A stretch of DNA of 64,000 nt from Aquimarina sp. AU474 (lineage in GTDB: Bacteria; Bacteroidota; Bacteroidia; Flavobacteriales; Flavobacteriaceae), in NCBI RefSeq assembly GCF_900312815.1, contig NZ_OMPE01000007.1, positions 611,424-675,423 of the forward strand. Reading direction: 5' to 3'. The translations under genes and the position numbers were made by a program. Within the stretch, counting starts at the first letter, position 1. The number at the start of each line of letters is the position of its first letter. The notes below the pieces were generated by a model, which did not search any database, had not been told where the DNA came from, and saw only the letters and a program-made list of their open reading frames with translations. Positions 45,671 to 55,474 of the stretch are shown here, piece after piece.

Positions 45671-46738
45671 TTAATCTTTAGAAATATCATTAAGATCAGA
45701 ACCGTCTTGATCTAATGATTTACCTGAATCTCTAGAGGTTCCGCATTGCCCTATACGATCCCATCCTCTACCAGATCTTTTTCTGTATAAGAAACCGCGA
45801 TAAGTTACCAGATCACCGGCCTGATACGATTGCGTACTTGACCATGGGGCAACGCCATCACAAATATCATTTCCACCACCACCTCCATCACCTGGATACA
45901 TGATAGCGATTCCCGAAATATCTCCAGAAGAAAGGCCATTTCTCTGCGCATTATACGTAGATCCATTTTTTCTAACTATAGTAGGCTGTCCATTTGCAGA
46001 AAACGCAAAAGAACCATATAGCATAATGGAATTAAAATCTAATGAACTCGTATATTCATCACCGTCTATACCCTGCTGGGTATATGTTTGAAAATTAAAT
46101 TCTCGATTAGCTTGAATGTTTTGGAAATTAATAGTGATAAATTGATTTCTATCTTTTCTACTTTGTTCGTGCCATAGACCAACAGCATGACCTATTTCAT
46201 GAATAGTATTGCCGGTAGAACAACCATTAGCTAAATTGATGTTTTGCCTACCCCCAGTACGACCTACCGAAGAAGAACATCCACTACCTCTTCTAAAGTA
46301 AACATATGCAGATTGATTGGTTCTTCTTACAAATTTAAGATCGGTATTTGCTTCCCAATGCGCTATAGCATTAGTAACCCTAGCTTGATTTGGTAAACTA
46401 CCTTCTATATCATAATGTACTGTATTATTTGGCCAACGTCTTGCGGTACGACCAGTACTTTTACTACTCATAGAAATTAGATCTTCTTTAGTGAAGATCA
46501 TATCTCCACCTAAAATGTACTCACCATTTATCTCTTCAACCTCAACAGGTTCTCCATTGAGTTTGACAGTAGTAAGTTTCCCAGTGGTTTCTGGATAAGC
46601 AAGTTCTTGTGTAAAACTTTGATCAAGATCAATCTGTTCTAACGAATTTTCGGATTGTTCATTTTCGCAAGAAATGAACATTGCACACGTGGCGATCGCC
46701 AACACCTTAAGCGTGTGAATTCTAAGAGTTTGTGTCAT
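45671..46738 (-). CDS. Astacin-like (M12A) metallopeptidase lipoprotein
   Basis: This 355-residue protein has a lipobox (FISC, Cys24), a propeptide (about 25-100) and a catalytic domain that starts at the RRWPNNTVHYD segment, as in flavastacin-type enzymes. The zinc motif is HEIGHAVGLWHEQ (His180, Glu181, His184, His190) and the Met-turn is SIMLYGSFAF. A Gly-rich linker (GDGGGGGNDICDG) leads to a C-terminal segment with WSSTQSYQAGDLVTYRGFLY, resembling a chitin- or CBM5/12-type carbohydrate-binding module. No T9SS sorting domain is seen. It would cleave proteins at or outside the outer membrane. Confidence 0.9.
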   Translation of the reverse strand: MTQTLRIHTLKVLAIATCAMFISCENEQSENSLEQIDLDQSFTQELAYPETTGKLTTVKLNGEPVEVEEINGEYILGGDMIFTKEDLISMSSKSTGRTARRWPNNTVHYDIEGSLPNQARVTNAIAHWEANTDLKFVRRTNQSAYVYFRRGSGCSSSVGRTGGRQNINLANGCSTGNTIHEIGHAVGLWHEQSRKDRNQFITINFQNIQANREFNFQTYTQQGIDGDEYTSSLDFNSIMLYGSFAFSANGQPTIVRKNGSTYNAQRNGLSSGDISGIAIMYPGDGGGGGNDICDGVAPWSSTQSYQAGDLVTYRGFLYRKRSGRGWDRIGQCGTSRDSGKSLDQDGSDLNDISKD

Positions 46739-46913
46739 AATTAATATTATTTAAGTTGATATAATATTAACTTGAGTATTTGGGCTTTATTGTATATACC
46801 TATATAGATAAACATCAAAACTTATCCACTTATATGAATAATGAATTCTAAATCACAAGTTTTTTTCGTATCTTTAAAAGACACACAAACATTGGCTTTA
46901 AAATTTCTTCATT

Positions 46914-47375
46914 ATGACTCCTCTCTTTAAAAAACTACAACTCCCTCCCACCTTAGATGAGGTTTTGATACTCAATGAACCTGAAGGCTTTTGCAAAGAA
47001 TTGGATTGCTTAAAAGATGTAATGATCAAAGAATCTTTAATTCAAGTATCTGAAGTTGATTTTGCTATTGTGTTTGTAATTGAAAAAAAACAAATAGAAA
47101 ACCGTATTGAAACTGTTTATCCCAAATTAGTAGGAGATGCAGTTTTATGGTTCGCTTATCCAAAAAAAAGTTCTAAAAAATACACAACGGAAATCACTAG
47201 AGATCATGGTTGGGGAGTCTTAGGAGACTATAATTTGGAACCCGTAAGGCAAGTTTCTATTGATGAAGATTGGTCTGCAATACGATTTAGAAAAATTAGT
47301 TTTATTAAGAATATGACTCGTAAAAAAGAATTTGCCATTAGTAGTGCAGGTAAACAAAAAACTACTGGAGTTTGA
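46914..47375 (+). CDS. Small conserved protein (DUF3052-like)
   Basis: This 153-residue cytoplasmic protein of unknown function has an alpha/beta start (PLFKKLQLPPTLDEVLIL) and a conserved C-terminal block (DAVLWFAYPKKSSKK, DHGWGVLG, VSIDEDWSAIRFRK) that fits a DUF3052-like family; the assignment is from memory. It overlaps the DoxX-like gene by four bases (TTGA), so translation is probably coupled. Confidence 0.75.
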   Translation: MTPLFKKLQLPPTLDEVLILNEPEGFCKELDCLKDVMIKESLIQVSEVDFAIVFVIEKKQIENRIETVYPKLVGDAVLWFAYPKKSSKKYTTEITRDHGWGVLGDYNLEPVRQVSIDEDWSAIRFRKISFIKNMTRKKEFAISSAGKQKTTGV

Positions 47376-47719
47376 CTTGGCATCTATATATTTTATCTTT
47401 TATTTTTATTATTTCAGGAGTTTTTCACTGGATTCGTCCTAAAGCTTTTATGAGAATAATGCCATTATATATACCGCATCACAAATTATGGGTATATATT
47501 AGTGGTATTGTCGAAATCCTAGCTGGTGTAGGAACGTTTTTTGCATCTACCAGAATAATAGCATTATGGACAATAATCATAATGCTCATAGTATTCTTTC
47601 CTGTACACATACATATGTTATTAAATAAAAAAGCAGGACTCAATCTCCCTAAATCTGTTTTAGTGTTTAGACTATTATTACAATTTGGTCTGATTTATTG
47701 GGTATATTTATATGTGTAA
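47372..47719 (+). CDS. DoxX-like membrane protein
   Basis: This 115-residue protein has four hydrophobic segments. The pattern FIFIISGVFHWIRPKAFMRI and SGIVEILAGVG fits the DoxX/DoxD superfamily. It has a TTG start inside the stop region of the previous gene (TTGA), and no better start is seen. Function is unknown. Confidence 0.8.
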   Translation: MTWHLYILSFIFIISGVFHWIRPKAFMRIMPLYIPHHKLWVYISGIVEILAGVGTFFASTRIIALWTIIIMLIVFFPVHIHMLLNKKAGLNLPKSVLVFRLLLQFGLIYWVYLYV

Positions 47720-47810
47720 TTAATTATGATATTTATGTGTAATGTAAATTTATCTAATAATCTAAATCTGTGCATTAGAGAGTTTACATTATCTATAAAG
47801 TACTATAATA

Positions 47811-47843
47811 AAAACACCCTTGTTGGCGTACAAAGGTGTTTTT
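47811..47843. terminator. Terminator between the two DoxX-like genes
   Basis: AAAACACCCTTGT and ACAAAGGTGTTTT pair with one mismatch around TGGCGT, with a T-run at the 3' side on the plus strand. The convergent genes end at 47719 and 47912. Confidence 0.7.
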
Positions 47844-47911
47844 TATAATCAAACAAAAATCACTTATGAAAAAACACCTTTTTTGGTAAAAGGCAATATT
47901 ATTTTTATAAC

Positions 47912-48328
47912 CTATTGAATTATACGACAAGCCTGAACCTTATAATTAGGTGTACTTAAGTTATAGTTATCTTTCTTTAATAAGATTATCGAAACAAAAA
48001 AGAAAAACAAATGAATCAGTGCGCAACTATAACTATGAGCATCGAATAGAAATAAAGTTAGAAAACCAAATAATACGGATGATGCTATTAAAATTTTCCT
48101 TGTAAACAAGCCAAAGATTAGAAAAAATCCTATTAAAAATTCCTCGAATGGTACTAAGGGAGCAAGAGCTTCTACTATTCCAATGTCAAATACAGAAACT
48201 GCATTAAAGTATACATCTAATCTATCCAAGAAGCCAGAATATTTTATTACGGTATACACACTATATAGAACAAGAAATATTCCTAATGATATCCTACTAA
48301 TCTGGTACAAATAAATTTTAAATTTCAT
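47912..48328 (-). CDS. DoxX/MauE-like membrane protein
   Basis: This is a protein of about 138 residues with four hydrophobic segments, including RISLGIFLVLYSVYTVI, LVPFEEFLIGFFLIFGLF and LIASSVLFGFLTLFLF, typical of the DoxX/MauE superfamily. A longer frame from 48388 exists, but a TACCTTTG promoter box at 48357-48364 would lie inside it. I therefore start at the ATG at 48328 (MKFKIYLYQISR). Function is unknown. It is divergent from the AraC-type regulator gene. Confidence 0.75.
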   Translation of the reverse strand: MKFKIYLYQISRISLGIFLVLYSVYTVIKYSGFLDRLDVYFNAVSVFDIGIVEALAPLVPFEEFLIGFFLIFGLFTRKILIASSVLFGFLTLFLFDAHSYSCALIHLFFFFVSIILLKKDNYNLSTPNYKVQACRIIQ

Positions 48329-48356
48329 GTGAAGGTGAGTATAAAAATTTATGATA

Positions 48357-48364
48357 CAAAGGTA
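48357..48364 (-). promoter_or_regulatory. -7 box for the DoxX/MauE-like gene, deciding its start
   Basis: The minus strand reads TACCTTTG, an exact TAnnTTTG match, 28 bases 5' of the ATG at 48328. It excludes the longer frame's start at 48388. Confidence 0.65.
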
Positions 48365-48501
48365 AAACGCACCTTTGGGGATCTTCATGTATAAATCACC
48401 GTATTACTTGTACTTTAAACCCGTAATTATCTAGTTATCAACAAAATCAAACGTTTTCGATAGATAATACTTGTAAAATACAATTCGTAAATTATTGATT
48501 T

Positions 48502-48509
48502 TATTTTTG
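48502..48509 (+). promoter_or_regulatory. -7 box for the AraC-type regulator
   Basis: TATTTTTG fits TAnnTTTG, 26 bases before the ATG at 48536. No -33 TTG at the right distance was found. Confidence 0.5.
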
Positions 48510-48535
48510 TAACTTTAAAATATAAAAAATTGTTT

Positions 48536-49396
48536 ATGAACCGCTATACATTGCATGAAACCTTTGTAGTACACCAATATGCTATCGACGAATGGGAAGC
48601 GGAACCTCACAACCATAATTACTTTGAAATTATTTTTGTAGAAGAAGGAAATGGTCATCATACAATCAATGGTGTTCGTTTCCCATATGATGAGAATAAT
48701 ATATTTTTATTGGCTCCTGAGGACACTCACCATTTCGAAATTGAAAGGCATTCTAAATTTACTTACTTTAAGTTTACCGAGCTTTTATTTTCTAGTAAAG
48801 TAAATCTTCCAGATAGAAAGTATTGGTTACAAAGAATAGAACAACTTTTACATCATCCTAATATCATTCCTGGCGATGTTATCTCACATGAAGAGGATCG
48901 AGGTATTATTTGGGATATTCATAATGTTGTTTTAGAAGAATTCAAAAATGAAAAAATCTATTATCAAGAAATTATTTCAAATGCCATTAGTACTATATTA
49001 AGTATTATCGTTCGCAATATTTCTGAAAAATATAATTCAAACCAAAGAGAAATTCAGATTAATCATGCCAAAATAGATCAGATTCTAAGTCATATTAGAC
49101 AACAAGTGTATGATAATGATCTTACCAAAATAAGTTACTTAGCGAATAAGTTTAATATGTCTCAAAGTTCTATTAGTACTTATTTTAAAAGAAAAACGGG
49201 AGAATCTATTCATCAGTATGTCACCAAATATAAAATGAAATTGGTCGAATATCGTTTACAACATACAGAATTTACCATTGCAGAAATTGCATATCAGCTT
49301 GGATATACAGATGAGAGTCATCTCACCAAGACATTTAAAAAACATTTTTTTATGTCTCCAAAGCAATATCGAAAAGAACTAGCGCTTAGCGATTAA
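48536..49396 (+). CDS. AraC family transcriptional regulator
   Basis: This is a protein of about 286 residues. The N-terminal cupin-like domain (about 10-130) has EPHNHNYFEIIFVEEG, which fits ligand-binding AraC regulators. The C-terminal double HTH (about 185-285) has KISYLANKFNMSQSSISTYF and FTIAEIAYQLGYTDESHLT, ending in FKKHFFMSPKQYRKE. The ligand and targets are unknown. The ATG at 48536 is preferred to the TTG two codons upstream. It is divergent from the DoxX-like gene, which may be a target. Confidence 0.92.
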   Translation: MNRYTLHETFVVHQYAIDEWEAEPHNHNYFEIIFVEEGNGHHTINGVRFPYDENNIFLLAPEDTHHFEIERHSKFTYFKFTELLFSSKVNLPDRKYWLQRIEQLLHHPNIIPGDVISHEEDRGIIWDIHNVVLEEFKNEKIYYQEIISNAISTILSIIVRNISEKYNSNQREIQINHAKIDQILSHIRQQVYDNDLTKISYLANKFNMSQSSISTYFKRKTGESIHQYVTKYKMKLVEYRLQHTEFTIAEIAYQLGYTDESHLTKTFKKHFFMSPKQYRKELALSD

Positions 49397-49400
49397 ATCA

Positions 49401-50180
49401 CTATCCAAATATCTGGTTTAATATTTCTGCCAATCGTATTCCTCCTTTATGTAATTGAGTGCGTACTACTGGGAAATAGTCATACATATATTTGTACCCT
49501 AATTTTTCACCAACATTGGCTGAGGCGTATACTTTTTTTGCCAATGTTTGAGATTCGTGTACCCAATCTGATACAGTTCCTTTTTTGATTTCCTCTATTT
49601 GAGGTTCTGAAAACACAACCGCATTTGTTGATAATTCTGTATAACTCATTCCGTAATAATCTAACATATCGCTATCCCAAACTCTATGTAAATTGGATCC
49701 ATTTCTAAACCATTGTACTTGGATATCGTTACCTCCTTTATCTTCTCCTCGACCTACATGAAGAGGTTGATGAAGATCTCCTACAAAATGGACCAACATC
49801 TTTAAATAAAATTCTTTATCCTCGGATGTAGAATTTTCATCTTTTAATACTTCGATACATTTAGCAATACCTTTGACCAAATCACCATACTCACTAGGAG
49901 TTTCATCTCCATATTTCTTTTCAAAAGAAAAATTAACATAATGCCATGGACTATATCCCCTATATTTTTTATCACTCTTTATCTGATCTGCAAATGTAGA
50001 CACCAAAGCCAAGCTTTGACCTTTTAAGATGTTCGCTATATTTCTCTTAGCTTTTTTGGTTAAATACGTATTGGCAATTTCTCCAGTAGCTCTGTGTCCT
50101 GTTTTACCCCAATCATCATTTGCAGAAATAGTATTAAAGCAAATTAGCAACAGTATAAGTAGTGTATTCTTAAGATTCAT
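49401..50180 (-). CDS. S1/P1 nuclease family secreted nuclease
   Basis: This 259-residue protein has a signal peptide (about 1-20, LLILLLICFNTISA). The mature protein starts near NDDWGKTGHRATGEIAN, with zinc ligands Trp and His. Further ligands lie in WHYVNF, HFVGDLHQPLHVGRGEDKGGND and NLHRVWDSDML. This fits single-strand-specific zinc-dependent nucleases of the S1/P1 family, which degrade RNA or ssDNA and remove 3'-phosphates. A role in nucleic acid scavenging is inference. It is convergent with the AraC gene and divergent from the alpha/beta hydrolase. Confidence 0.93.
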   Translation of the reverse strand: MNLKNTLLILLLICFNTISANDDWGKTGHRATGEIANTYLTKKAKRNIANILKGQSLALVSTFADQIKSDKKYRGYSPWHYVNFSFEKKYGDETPSEYGDLVKGIAKCIEVLKDENSTSEDKEFYLKMLVHFVGDLHQPLHVGRGEDKGGNDIQVQWFRNGSNLHRVWDSDMLDYYGMSYTELSTNAVVFSEPQIEEIKKGTVSDWVHESQTLAKKVYASANVGEKLGYKYMYDYFPVVRTQLHKGGIRLAEILNQIFG

Positions 50181-50197
50181 TATTATAAATTTTGCAA

Positions 50198-50205
50198 CAA
50201 AGATA
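50198..50205 (-). promoter_or_regulatory. -7 box for the S1/P1 nuclease gene
   Basis: The minus strand reads TATCTTTG, 17 bases 5' of the start codon at 50180, implying a very short leader. Confidence 0.55.
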
Positions 50206-50348
50206 AAAAAGGGTATGTTAGTGATTCGTTAAATCTGACGCAAATTAAACTAAGATATCACCAAAGCTCTATAATTTATGTATTTGAAAAAATATGATAG
50301 AGGATTTATCGTTTCTTAATTAATTTTCAAATTTAATCTGCCCCCAAT

Positions 50349-51278
50349 ATGAAATTTAAACTTTGTGTTTTCTTTTTTATCGTTATATCTCTTAATTACG
50401 CACAAGAGAAGGAATACAATTCGGCCATTGTAAAAGTTAATAAATATACCGAGGGTTCTTTGGTTACTCCTTATTCTGACATAAAAGTTCCTTTAATTAT
50501 TTTTATTATGGATGCCGGAGCTATAAATAGAGACGGTAACGACCACATGTCTAAGAATGATACTTTTAAACAATTATCATATGAAATGGCAAAGTCAGGA
50601 ATTGCAACGTATCGCTATGACAAAAGATTATTTAAAATGGATGGCCTTGGAATTCAAGAACATGAAATCTCTTTTGATCATTTTATAGAAGATGCAACCG
50701 CTATCATTAATTATTTTAGAGAAAATAAAAACTATTCTCAAATTTTTGTTGCTGGCCATGGGCAAGGGTCTTTAATTGGTATGATTGCTGCAAAAGGGAA
50801 AGCTGATGGTTTTATTTCTATAGCCGGTAACGCAGATTCTTTAGATCAAGTTATTATAGAACAAATCTCTAAGCAAGCACCTGGTTTAGACAAAAGTGCC
50901 TCGGTAGCTTTTAAACAATTAAAAGAAAATGGAAGAGCAACAGGTTATGATCCAGCATTAGAATCTATTTTTAGATACAACTTACAACCATTTATGAGGT
51001 CATGGGTAAAATATAACCCAATTGAAGAAATTTCTTTATTAGAAATACCAATCCTTGTCATTCATGGTGATAAAGATATACAGGTGGAGCTTTCGCAAGC
51101 CGAAAAATTTAAAGAAGCAATACCAAATGTCGAATATTTAATTGTTGAGAATATGAATCATATTTTAAAAGAAATTAAAGGAAATAGTAGATTAGAAAAT
51201 CATAAATCCTACAATGAAGCCTGGCGAAAAATTATGCCCAAAGTTTTAACTGGTATTGTTAACTTTGTGAAACAATAA
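50349..51278 (+). CDS. Secreted alpha/beta hydrolase
   Basis: This 309-residue protein has a signal peptide (about 1-18, CVFFFIVISLNYA). The catalytic set is Ser in VAGHGQGSLIG, Asp in VIHGDKDIQV and His in VENMNHIL. The fold fits serine-aminopeptidase-like hydrolases of the S9/S33 type. The substrate is unknown. It begins a run of four genes on the same strand (hydrolase, HAD phosphatase, M61 peptidase, DUF819) with short gaps of 42, 2 and 83 bases, so parts may be co-transcribed. Confidence 0.87.
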   Translation: MKFKLCVFFFIVISLNYAQEKEYNSAIVKVNKYTEGSLVTPYSDIKVPLIIFIMDAGAINRDGNDHMSKNDTFKQLSYEMAKSGIATYRYDKRLFKMDGLGIQEHEISFDHFIEDATAIINYFRENKNYSQIFVAGHGQGSLIGMIAAKGKADGFISIAGNADSLDQVIIEQISKQAPGLDKSASVAFKQLKENGRATGYDPALESIFRYNLQPFMRSWVKYNPIEEISLLEIPILVIHGDKDIQVELSQAEKFKEAIPNVEYLIVENMNHILKEIKGNSRLENHKSYNEAWRKIMPKVLTGIVNFVKQ

Positions 51279-51320
51279 TTTTTTTATAACTCTTAATTAA
51301 CCCAAATCCCGTAATTAATA

Positions 51321-52127
51321 ATGCCAAATCGCATTGTATTTTCTGATATAGATGGAACTCTATTAAATCCTGAAAGAGAACTTTCGGCATATACTATTTC
51401 AGAAATTAAAAGAATAAAAAACACAACTCCTGTTGTATTGATTTCTTCAAGAATGCCAAGTGCAATGACTCATTTACAAGAAGAGTTACAAATCACAAAT
51501 CAACCTTTGATATGTTATAATGGTGGATTAATTATTGTAGATAACAAACCTACTCACTCTACATATATACCAGTGGATATCATTGATGCCTTATCTGGTT
51601 TTAATAAAGATCAAAAAGTACATATTAGCCTTTATTATAATGATAATTGGTTTGTACCCGAAATGGATTATTGGGCAAATAGAGAAGCTAATAACACCAA
51701 AGTACAACCAACTGTTAAACCAATCCAAAATGTTATTAAGGATTGGAAAAACTCTGGTAAAGGTGCCCATAAAATCATGTGTATGGGAGAAGAGGCTTAT
51801 ATTGATAACGTATTTGATTTTCTAAAGAATAATTTTAATGAAACATTGCATCTATACCGTTCAAAATCTACGTATATTGAGATTGCTCATAAGAGTATTT
51901 CTAAATTAACGGCCATAGAAATTTTATTAAATACACATTTCAATATTCCGATTTCTGATGCAGTTGCATTTGGAGATAACTATAATGATGTCGAAATGCT
52001 TAAAGCAGTAGGAGTTGGTGTGGCTGTCGCCAATGCCAAACCTGAAGTTTTGGAAATAGCCAATGTGATCACATCAGCTGGAAAAGAAGATGGTGTAGCC
52101 GAATATATTAAAAATAACATTCAATAA
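51321..52127 (+). CDS. HAD-IIB (Cof-type) phosphatase
   Basis: This 268-residue protein has motif I FSDIDGTLL (Asp9, Asp11) and the type IIB cap. Motif III is GAHKIMCMG, and motif IV is AFGDNYNDVEMLKAVG. It should dephosphorylate sugar phosphates or cofactors such as nucleotides. The exact substrate is open. Two bases separate its stop from the next gene, so the two are coupled. Confidence 0.93.
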   Translation: MPNRIVFSDIDGTLLNPERELSAYTISEIKRIKNTTPVVLISSRMPSAMTHLQEELQITNQPLICYNGGLIIVDNKPTHSTYIPVDIIDALSGFNKDQKVHISLYYNDNWFVPEMDYWANREANNTKVQPTVKPIQNVIKDWKNSGKGAHKIMCMGEEAYIDNVFDFLKNNFNETLHLYRSKSTYIEIAHKSISKLTAIEILLNTHFNIPISDAVAFGDNYNDVEMLKAVGVGVAVANAKPEVLEIANVITSAGKEDGVAEYIKNNIQ

Positions 52128-52129
52128 CT

Positions 52130-54028
52130 GTGCAGAGATTAACAAAACTACTTACTAACCTAGCCTTAAGCATTTCTATTTTGTACGCAGCTACTGGTTG
52201 TAAATCTGTACAACATATTACTCCAGAAAAGAACACATCTTCAATAATTGCATCGATTGATCTTCTGGGCACCAAGGATGATAAAGTAAAAGTAGAAATA
52301 AAGCCAGAATATTTTACTACAGATACTATAAGTTACTATATCCCAAAAATTGTTCCGGGTACTTATCAAAATAACAACTACGGAAAATATATCGACGATT
52401 TTAATGCTTTTGACAAAGAAGGGAAGCCTTTATATGTTCAAAAATATGGTGAAAATCGTTGGAAAATAAACGGAGCAAAGCAATTAGATAAAATTACGTA
52501 TTGGGTAAATGATACTTTTGACTCTGAAGATACTCACGAAATTTTCTCACCAACCGGTACAAATATTTCTAAAGACAAAAACTTTATACTCAATCTTTAT
52601 GCTTTTGTTGGTTATTTTGATGGGATGACAGAGAATAAATATAAACTGTTTATAAAACATCCCAAAAACCTAGAAGCATCGACTTCTGTGGATGAAATTA
52701 TTCCTGAAAATAAAGGAGAAAACATAAATTATGATGTTGACTTTTTTCTATTTAAAAGATACGCAGATGTAGTTGATTCTCCAATAATGTATTCTGATCC
52801 TGATCGTGTGACTTTCACTGTTAATGGTATCGAAATATTACTTAGCGTATATTCACCTAATAAAGTTCATAAAGCTGCTAGAATAATGCCGCAAATGGAA
52901 CGTATGATACGCGCCCAACGTAATTTTTTGGGCGATATTAATGCTACCAAAAAATATAGTGTTTTATTATACCTATCCACTACAAAACAAGATGACGCAT
53001 TAGGTTTTGGTGCTCTCGAGCACAATACCTCTACATTAGTGGTATTGCCCGAATCAATTTCGAAAAAGAAACTTAATGAATCACTTACAGATGTAGTTTC
53101 TCATGAATTCTTTCATATTGTAACTCCATTAACTATTCATTCTAAAGAAATTCATAATTTCGATTATAATACTCCCAAAATGTCCGAACATATTTGGCTG
53201 TACGAAGGTACTACTGAGTATTTTTCGATCCTATTTCAAATTACTCAAGGGTTAATAGCTAAAGAAGATTTTTTTGAAAGGATTTTAGAAAAAATTGAGA
53301 TTTCAAATGCATTTGATAACACTATGTCTTTTACAGAAATGAGTAAAAACATTCTGGTAGAACCTTATCGTAAAAATTATCGTAATGTATATGAAAAAGG
53401 GGCTCTTATATCTATGTGTATAGATATTATCATGCGCGAAAAGAGTAATGGCGAATATGGAATAGTTGATCTTATGAGGAATCTTTCTAGCGAATTTGGT
53501 AGTAATAGGCCTTTTGAAGATGATGAATTAATCCAGACTATAAGAGAATTTTCTTATCCCGAAATTGGCGTATTTTTAGAAAACCATGTAGTTAATGGCA
53601 ATCCTATAGATTATGAGTTTTATCTTAAAAAAGTTGGTCTTCAATTTGGCACTACAACTTTAAAATCTTCCTATTTTATTAATGGACAACAACCATTTGT
53701 AAAAGGATCCGAAACTACAAAAGAGGTTGTGTTCGAATCTAATATCCAATACAATAACTTCTTAAAAAATCTAGGAGTTCAAGGAGGAGATGTCTTACTT
53801 AGTATTGATGACAAAAAATATGATATTAAAAACATTTATGATCTTTTTGGAGATTCGAATCAATGGAAAATAGGAGATACTATTTCCTTTAAGGTTAATC
53901 GTGATGGTAAAGAAATGATATTATCCTCTGAAGTAATAGAGCCTACAATAGAAAAAAGAATCCTAGAATCAAATCCTACTGCATCAGAACAACAAATAAA
54001 ATTTCTTAAAAGTTGGGTTAATGATTAA
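52130..54028 (+). CDS. M61-like glycyl aminopeptidase lipoprotein with PDZ domain
   Basis: This 632-residue protein starts at a GTG two bases after the HAD gene. It has a signal with a possible lipobox (AATGC) near residue 24. The peptidase motif is SHEFFHIVTPL (His325, Glu326, His329) with a downstream WLYEGTTEYFS Glu. The N-terminal beta region (about 30-250) and the C-terminal PDZ-like domain (about 540-610, GVQGGDVLLSIDDKKYDIKN) match M61 enzymes. It should cleave N-terminal Gly or Ala from peptides outside the cytoplasm. The GTG start is preferred since no ATG is near and the spacing suits coupling. Confidence 0.9.
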   Translation: MQRLTKLLTNLALSISILYAATGCKSVQHITPEKNTSSIIASIDLLGTKDDKVKVEIKPEYFTTDTISYYIPKIVPGTYQNNNYGKYIDDFNAFDKEGKPLYVQKYGENRWKINGAKQLDKITYWVNDTFDSEDTHEIFSPTGTNISKDKNFILNLYAFVGYFDGMTENKYKLFIKHPKNLEASTSVDEIIPENKGENINYDVDFFLFKRYADVVDSPIMYSDPDRVTFTVNGIEILLSVYSPNKVHKAARIMPQMERMIRAQRNFLGDINATKKYSVLLYLSTTKQDDALGFGALEHNTSTLVVLPESISKKKLNESLTDVVSHEFFHIVTPLTIHSKEIHNFDYNTPKMSEHIWLYEGTTEYFSILFQITQGLIAKEDFFERILEKIEISNAFDNTMSFTEMSKNILVEPYRKNYRNVYEKGALISMCIDIIMREKSNGEYGIVDLMRNLSSEFGSNRPFEDDELIQTIREFSYPEIGVFLENHVVNGNPIDYEFYLKKVGLQFGTTTLKSSYFINGQQPFVKGSETTKEVVFESNIQYNNFLKNLGVQGGDVLLSIDDKKYDIKNIYDLFGDSNQWKIGDTISFKVNRDGKEMILSSEVIEPTIEKRILESNPTASEQQIKFLKSWVND

Positions 54029-54111
54029 AAACTTTCAAGTTAAAGTTGTTTCCACTTTTTTAAAATAATGTATTTTGCACCATTCACTCTTCTTAACACA
54101 AACATGCAATA

Positions 54112-55416
54112 ATGGAAAATACTCCTTTTTTTACTGATGATACAATTATTTTTGGCATTTTAATGCTATGTCTAGGGTTAGTTTTTTATACATCATCGAT
54201 TAAAACAAACTTTTGGAAAACATTCTATAAATTTATCCCTGGAGTTTTATTATGCTATCTTTTACCATCAATATTTAATTCTTTAGGAATTATTGCTCCA
54301 GAATGGAATGAATTAAATACAGAAGGACAATTAGTTGAAAAATCATCTAAAGTCTACTATATAGCAAGTCGATACCTCTTACCAGCTTCTTTGGTATTAA
54401 TGACTTTAAGTATTGACCTTAAAAGTATTTTTAACCTGGGTCCAAAAGCACTGATTATGTTTTTAACAGGAACTTTTGGTATTATATTAGGTGGTCCGAT
54501 TGCAATTTTATTAATCTCTATAGTCTCGCCAGAAACTGTTGGTGGAGCAGGATTTGATGCGGTATGGAGAGGGTTATCTACTCTAGCGGGAAGCTGGATT
54601 GGTGGTGGTGCTAATCAAGCGGCTATGTTAGAAATTTACAAATATAACCCAGATAAATATGGAGGAATGGTATTGGTAGATATTGTTGTAGCTAATCTTT
54701 GGATGGCCATACTACTCATTGGTATTGGTAAAAGTAAAAAAATTGATAAATGGTTAAAGGCAGATACTACTGCTATAGAATCTCTTAAACAAAAAGTATC
54801 AAGCTATGCAGAAAGTATTACTCGTAACCCATCTCTAACGGATTATATTATTATGCTATCCTTAGCATTTACCGTAGTAGGCATAGCACATTGGGGCGCC
54901 GGAGGGATTTCTAATCTATTATCAGATAATTTTGAAATATTTAATGACAAAAGTTCTGCTTTGTCTTCTTTCACCTCAAAATTTTTCTGGATGGTTACTA
55001 TCGCCACAGCCATTGGTATTTTATTATCCTTTACTAAAGTAAAAAATTATGAAGGTGCTGGAGCAAGTAAACTAGGTAGTATTTTTATTTATGTACTTAT
55101 AGCTACAATTGGCATGAAAATGGACATTGGTAGAATTTTTGAAAACCCTGGATTAATTGCAATTGGTTTAGTTTGGATGACAATCCATGCAGCCCTTCTT
55201 ATCGGTGTTGCAAAATTAATAAAAGCCCCTTATTTCTTTCTTGCCGTAGGTAGTCAAGCTAATGTTGGTGGAGCAGCTTCTGCTCCCGTTGTTGCTGCAG
55301 CTTTTCACCCTTCATTAACTACTGTTGGGGTTTTGCTAGCCGTATTTGGATATGTCGTGGGAACTTATGGTGCTATTTTATGTACAATTTTAATGCAAAT
55401 AGCATCTGGAAGCTAG
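54112..55416 (+). CDS. DUF819 family membrane permease
   Basis: This 434-residue membrane protein has about 11-12 hydrophobic segments. The conserved blocks GGPIAILLISIVSPETVGG and SWIGGGANQAAMLEIY near residues 145-180, plus AVGSQANVGGAASAPVVAAA near 380-400, are characteristic of the DUF819 group (YjcL-like). It resembles transporters with two inverted repeats. No substrate is known. The two Gly/Asn/Ala-rich blocks may be the transport site. Confidence 0.85.
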   Translation: MENTPFFTDDTIIFGILMLCLGLVFYTSSIKTNFWKTFYKFIPGVLLCYLLPSIFNSLGIIAPEWNELNTEGQLVEKSSKVYYIASRYLLPASLVLMTLSIDLKSIFNLGPKALIMFLTGTFGIILGGPIAILLISIVSPETVGGAGFDAVWRGLSTLAGSWIGGGANQAAMLEIYKYNPDKYGGMVLVDIVVANLWMAILLIGIGKSKKIDKWLKADTTAIESLKQKVSSYAESITRNPSLTDYIIMLSLAFTVVGIAHWGAGGISNLLSDNFEIFNDKSSALSSFTSKFFWMVTIATAIGILLSFTKVKNYEGAGASKLGSIFIYVLIATIGMKMDIGRIFENPGLIAIGLVWMTIHAALLIGVAKLIKAPYFFLAVGSQANVGGAASAPVVAAAFHPSLTTVGVLLAVFGYVVGTYGAILCTILMQIASGS

Positions 55417-55474
55417 TATTTCAATCTAATTTGTAGCATCTTTGTAACCCGTTTTTAAAACACTAAAAAATTCT

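Noticed and set aside
48386..48388. ATG at 48388 as start of the DoxX/MauE-like gene
   Set aside because: A TACCTTTG promoter box at 48357-48364 lies inside that longer frame.
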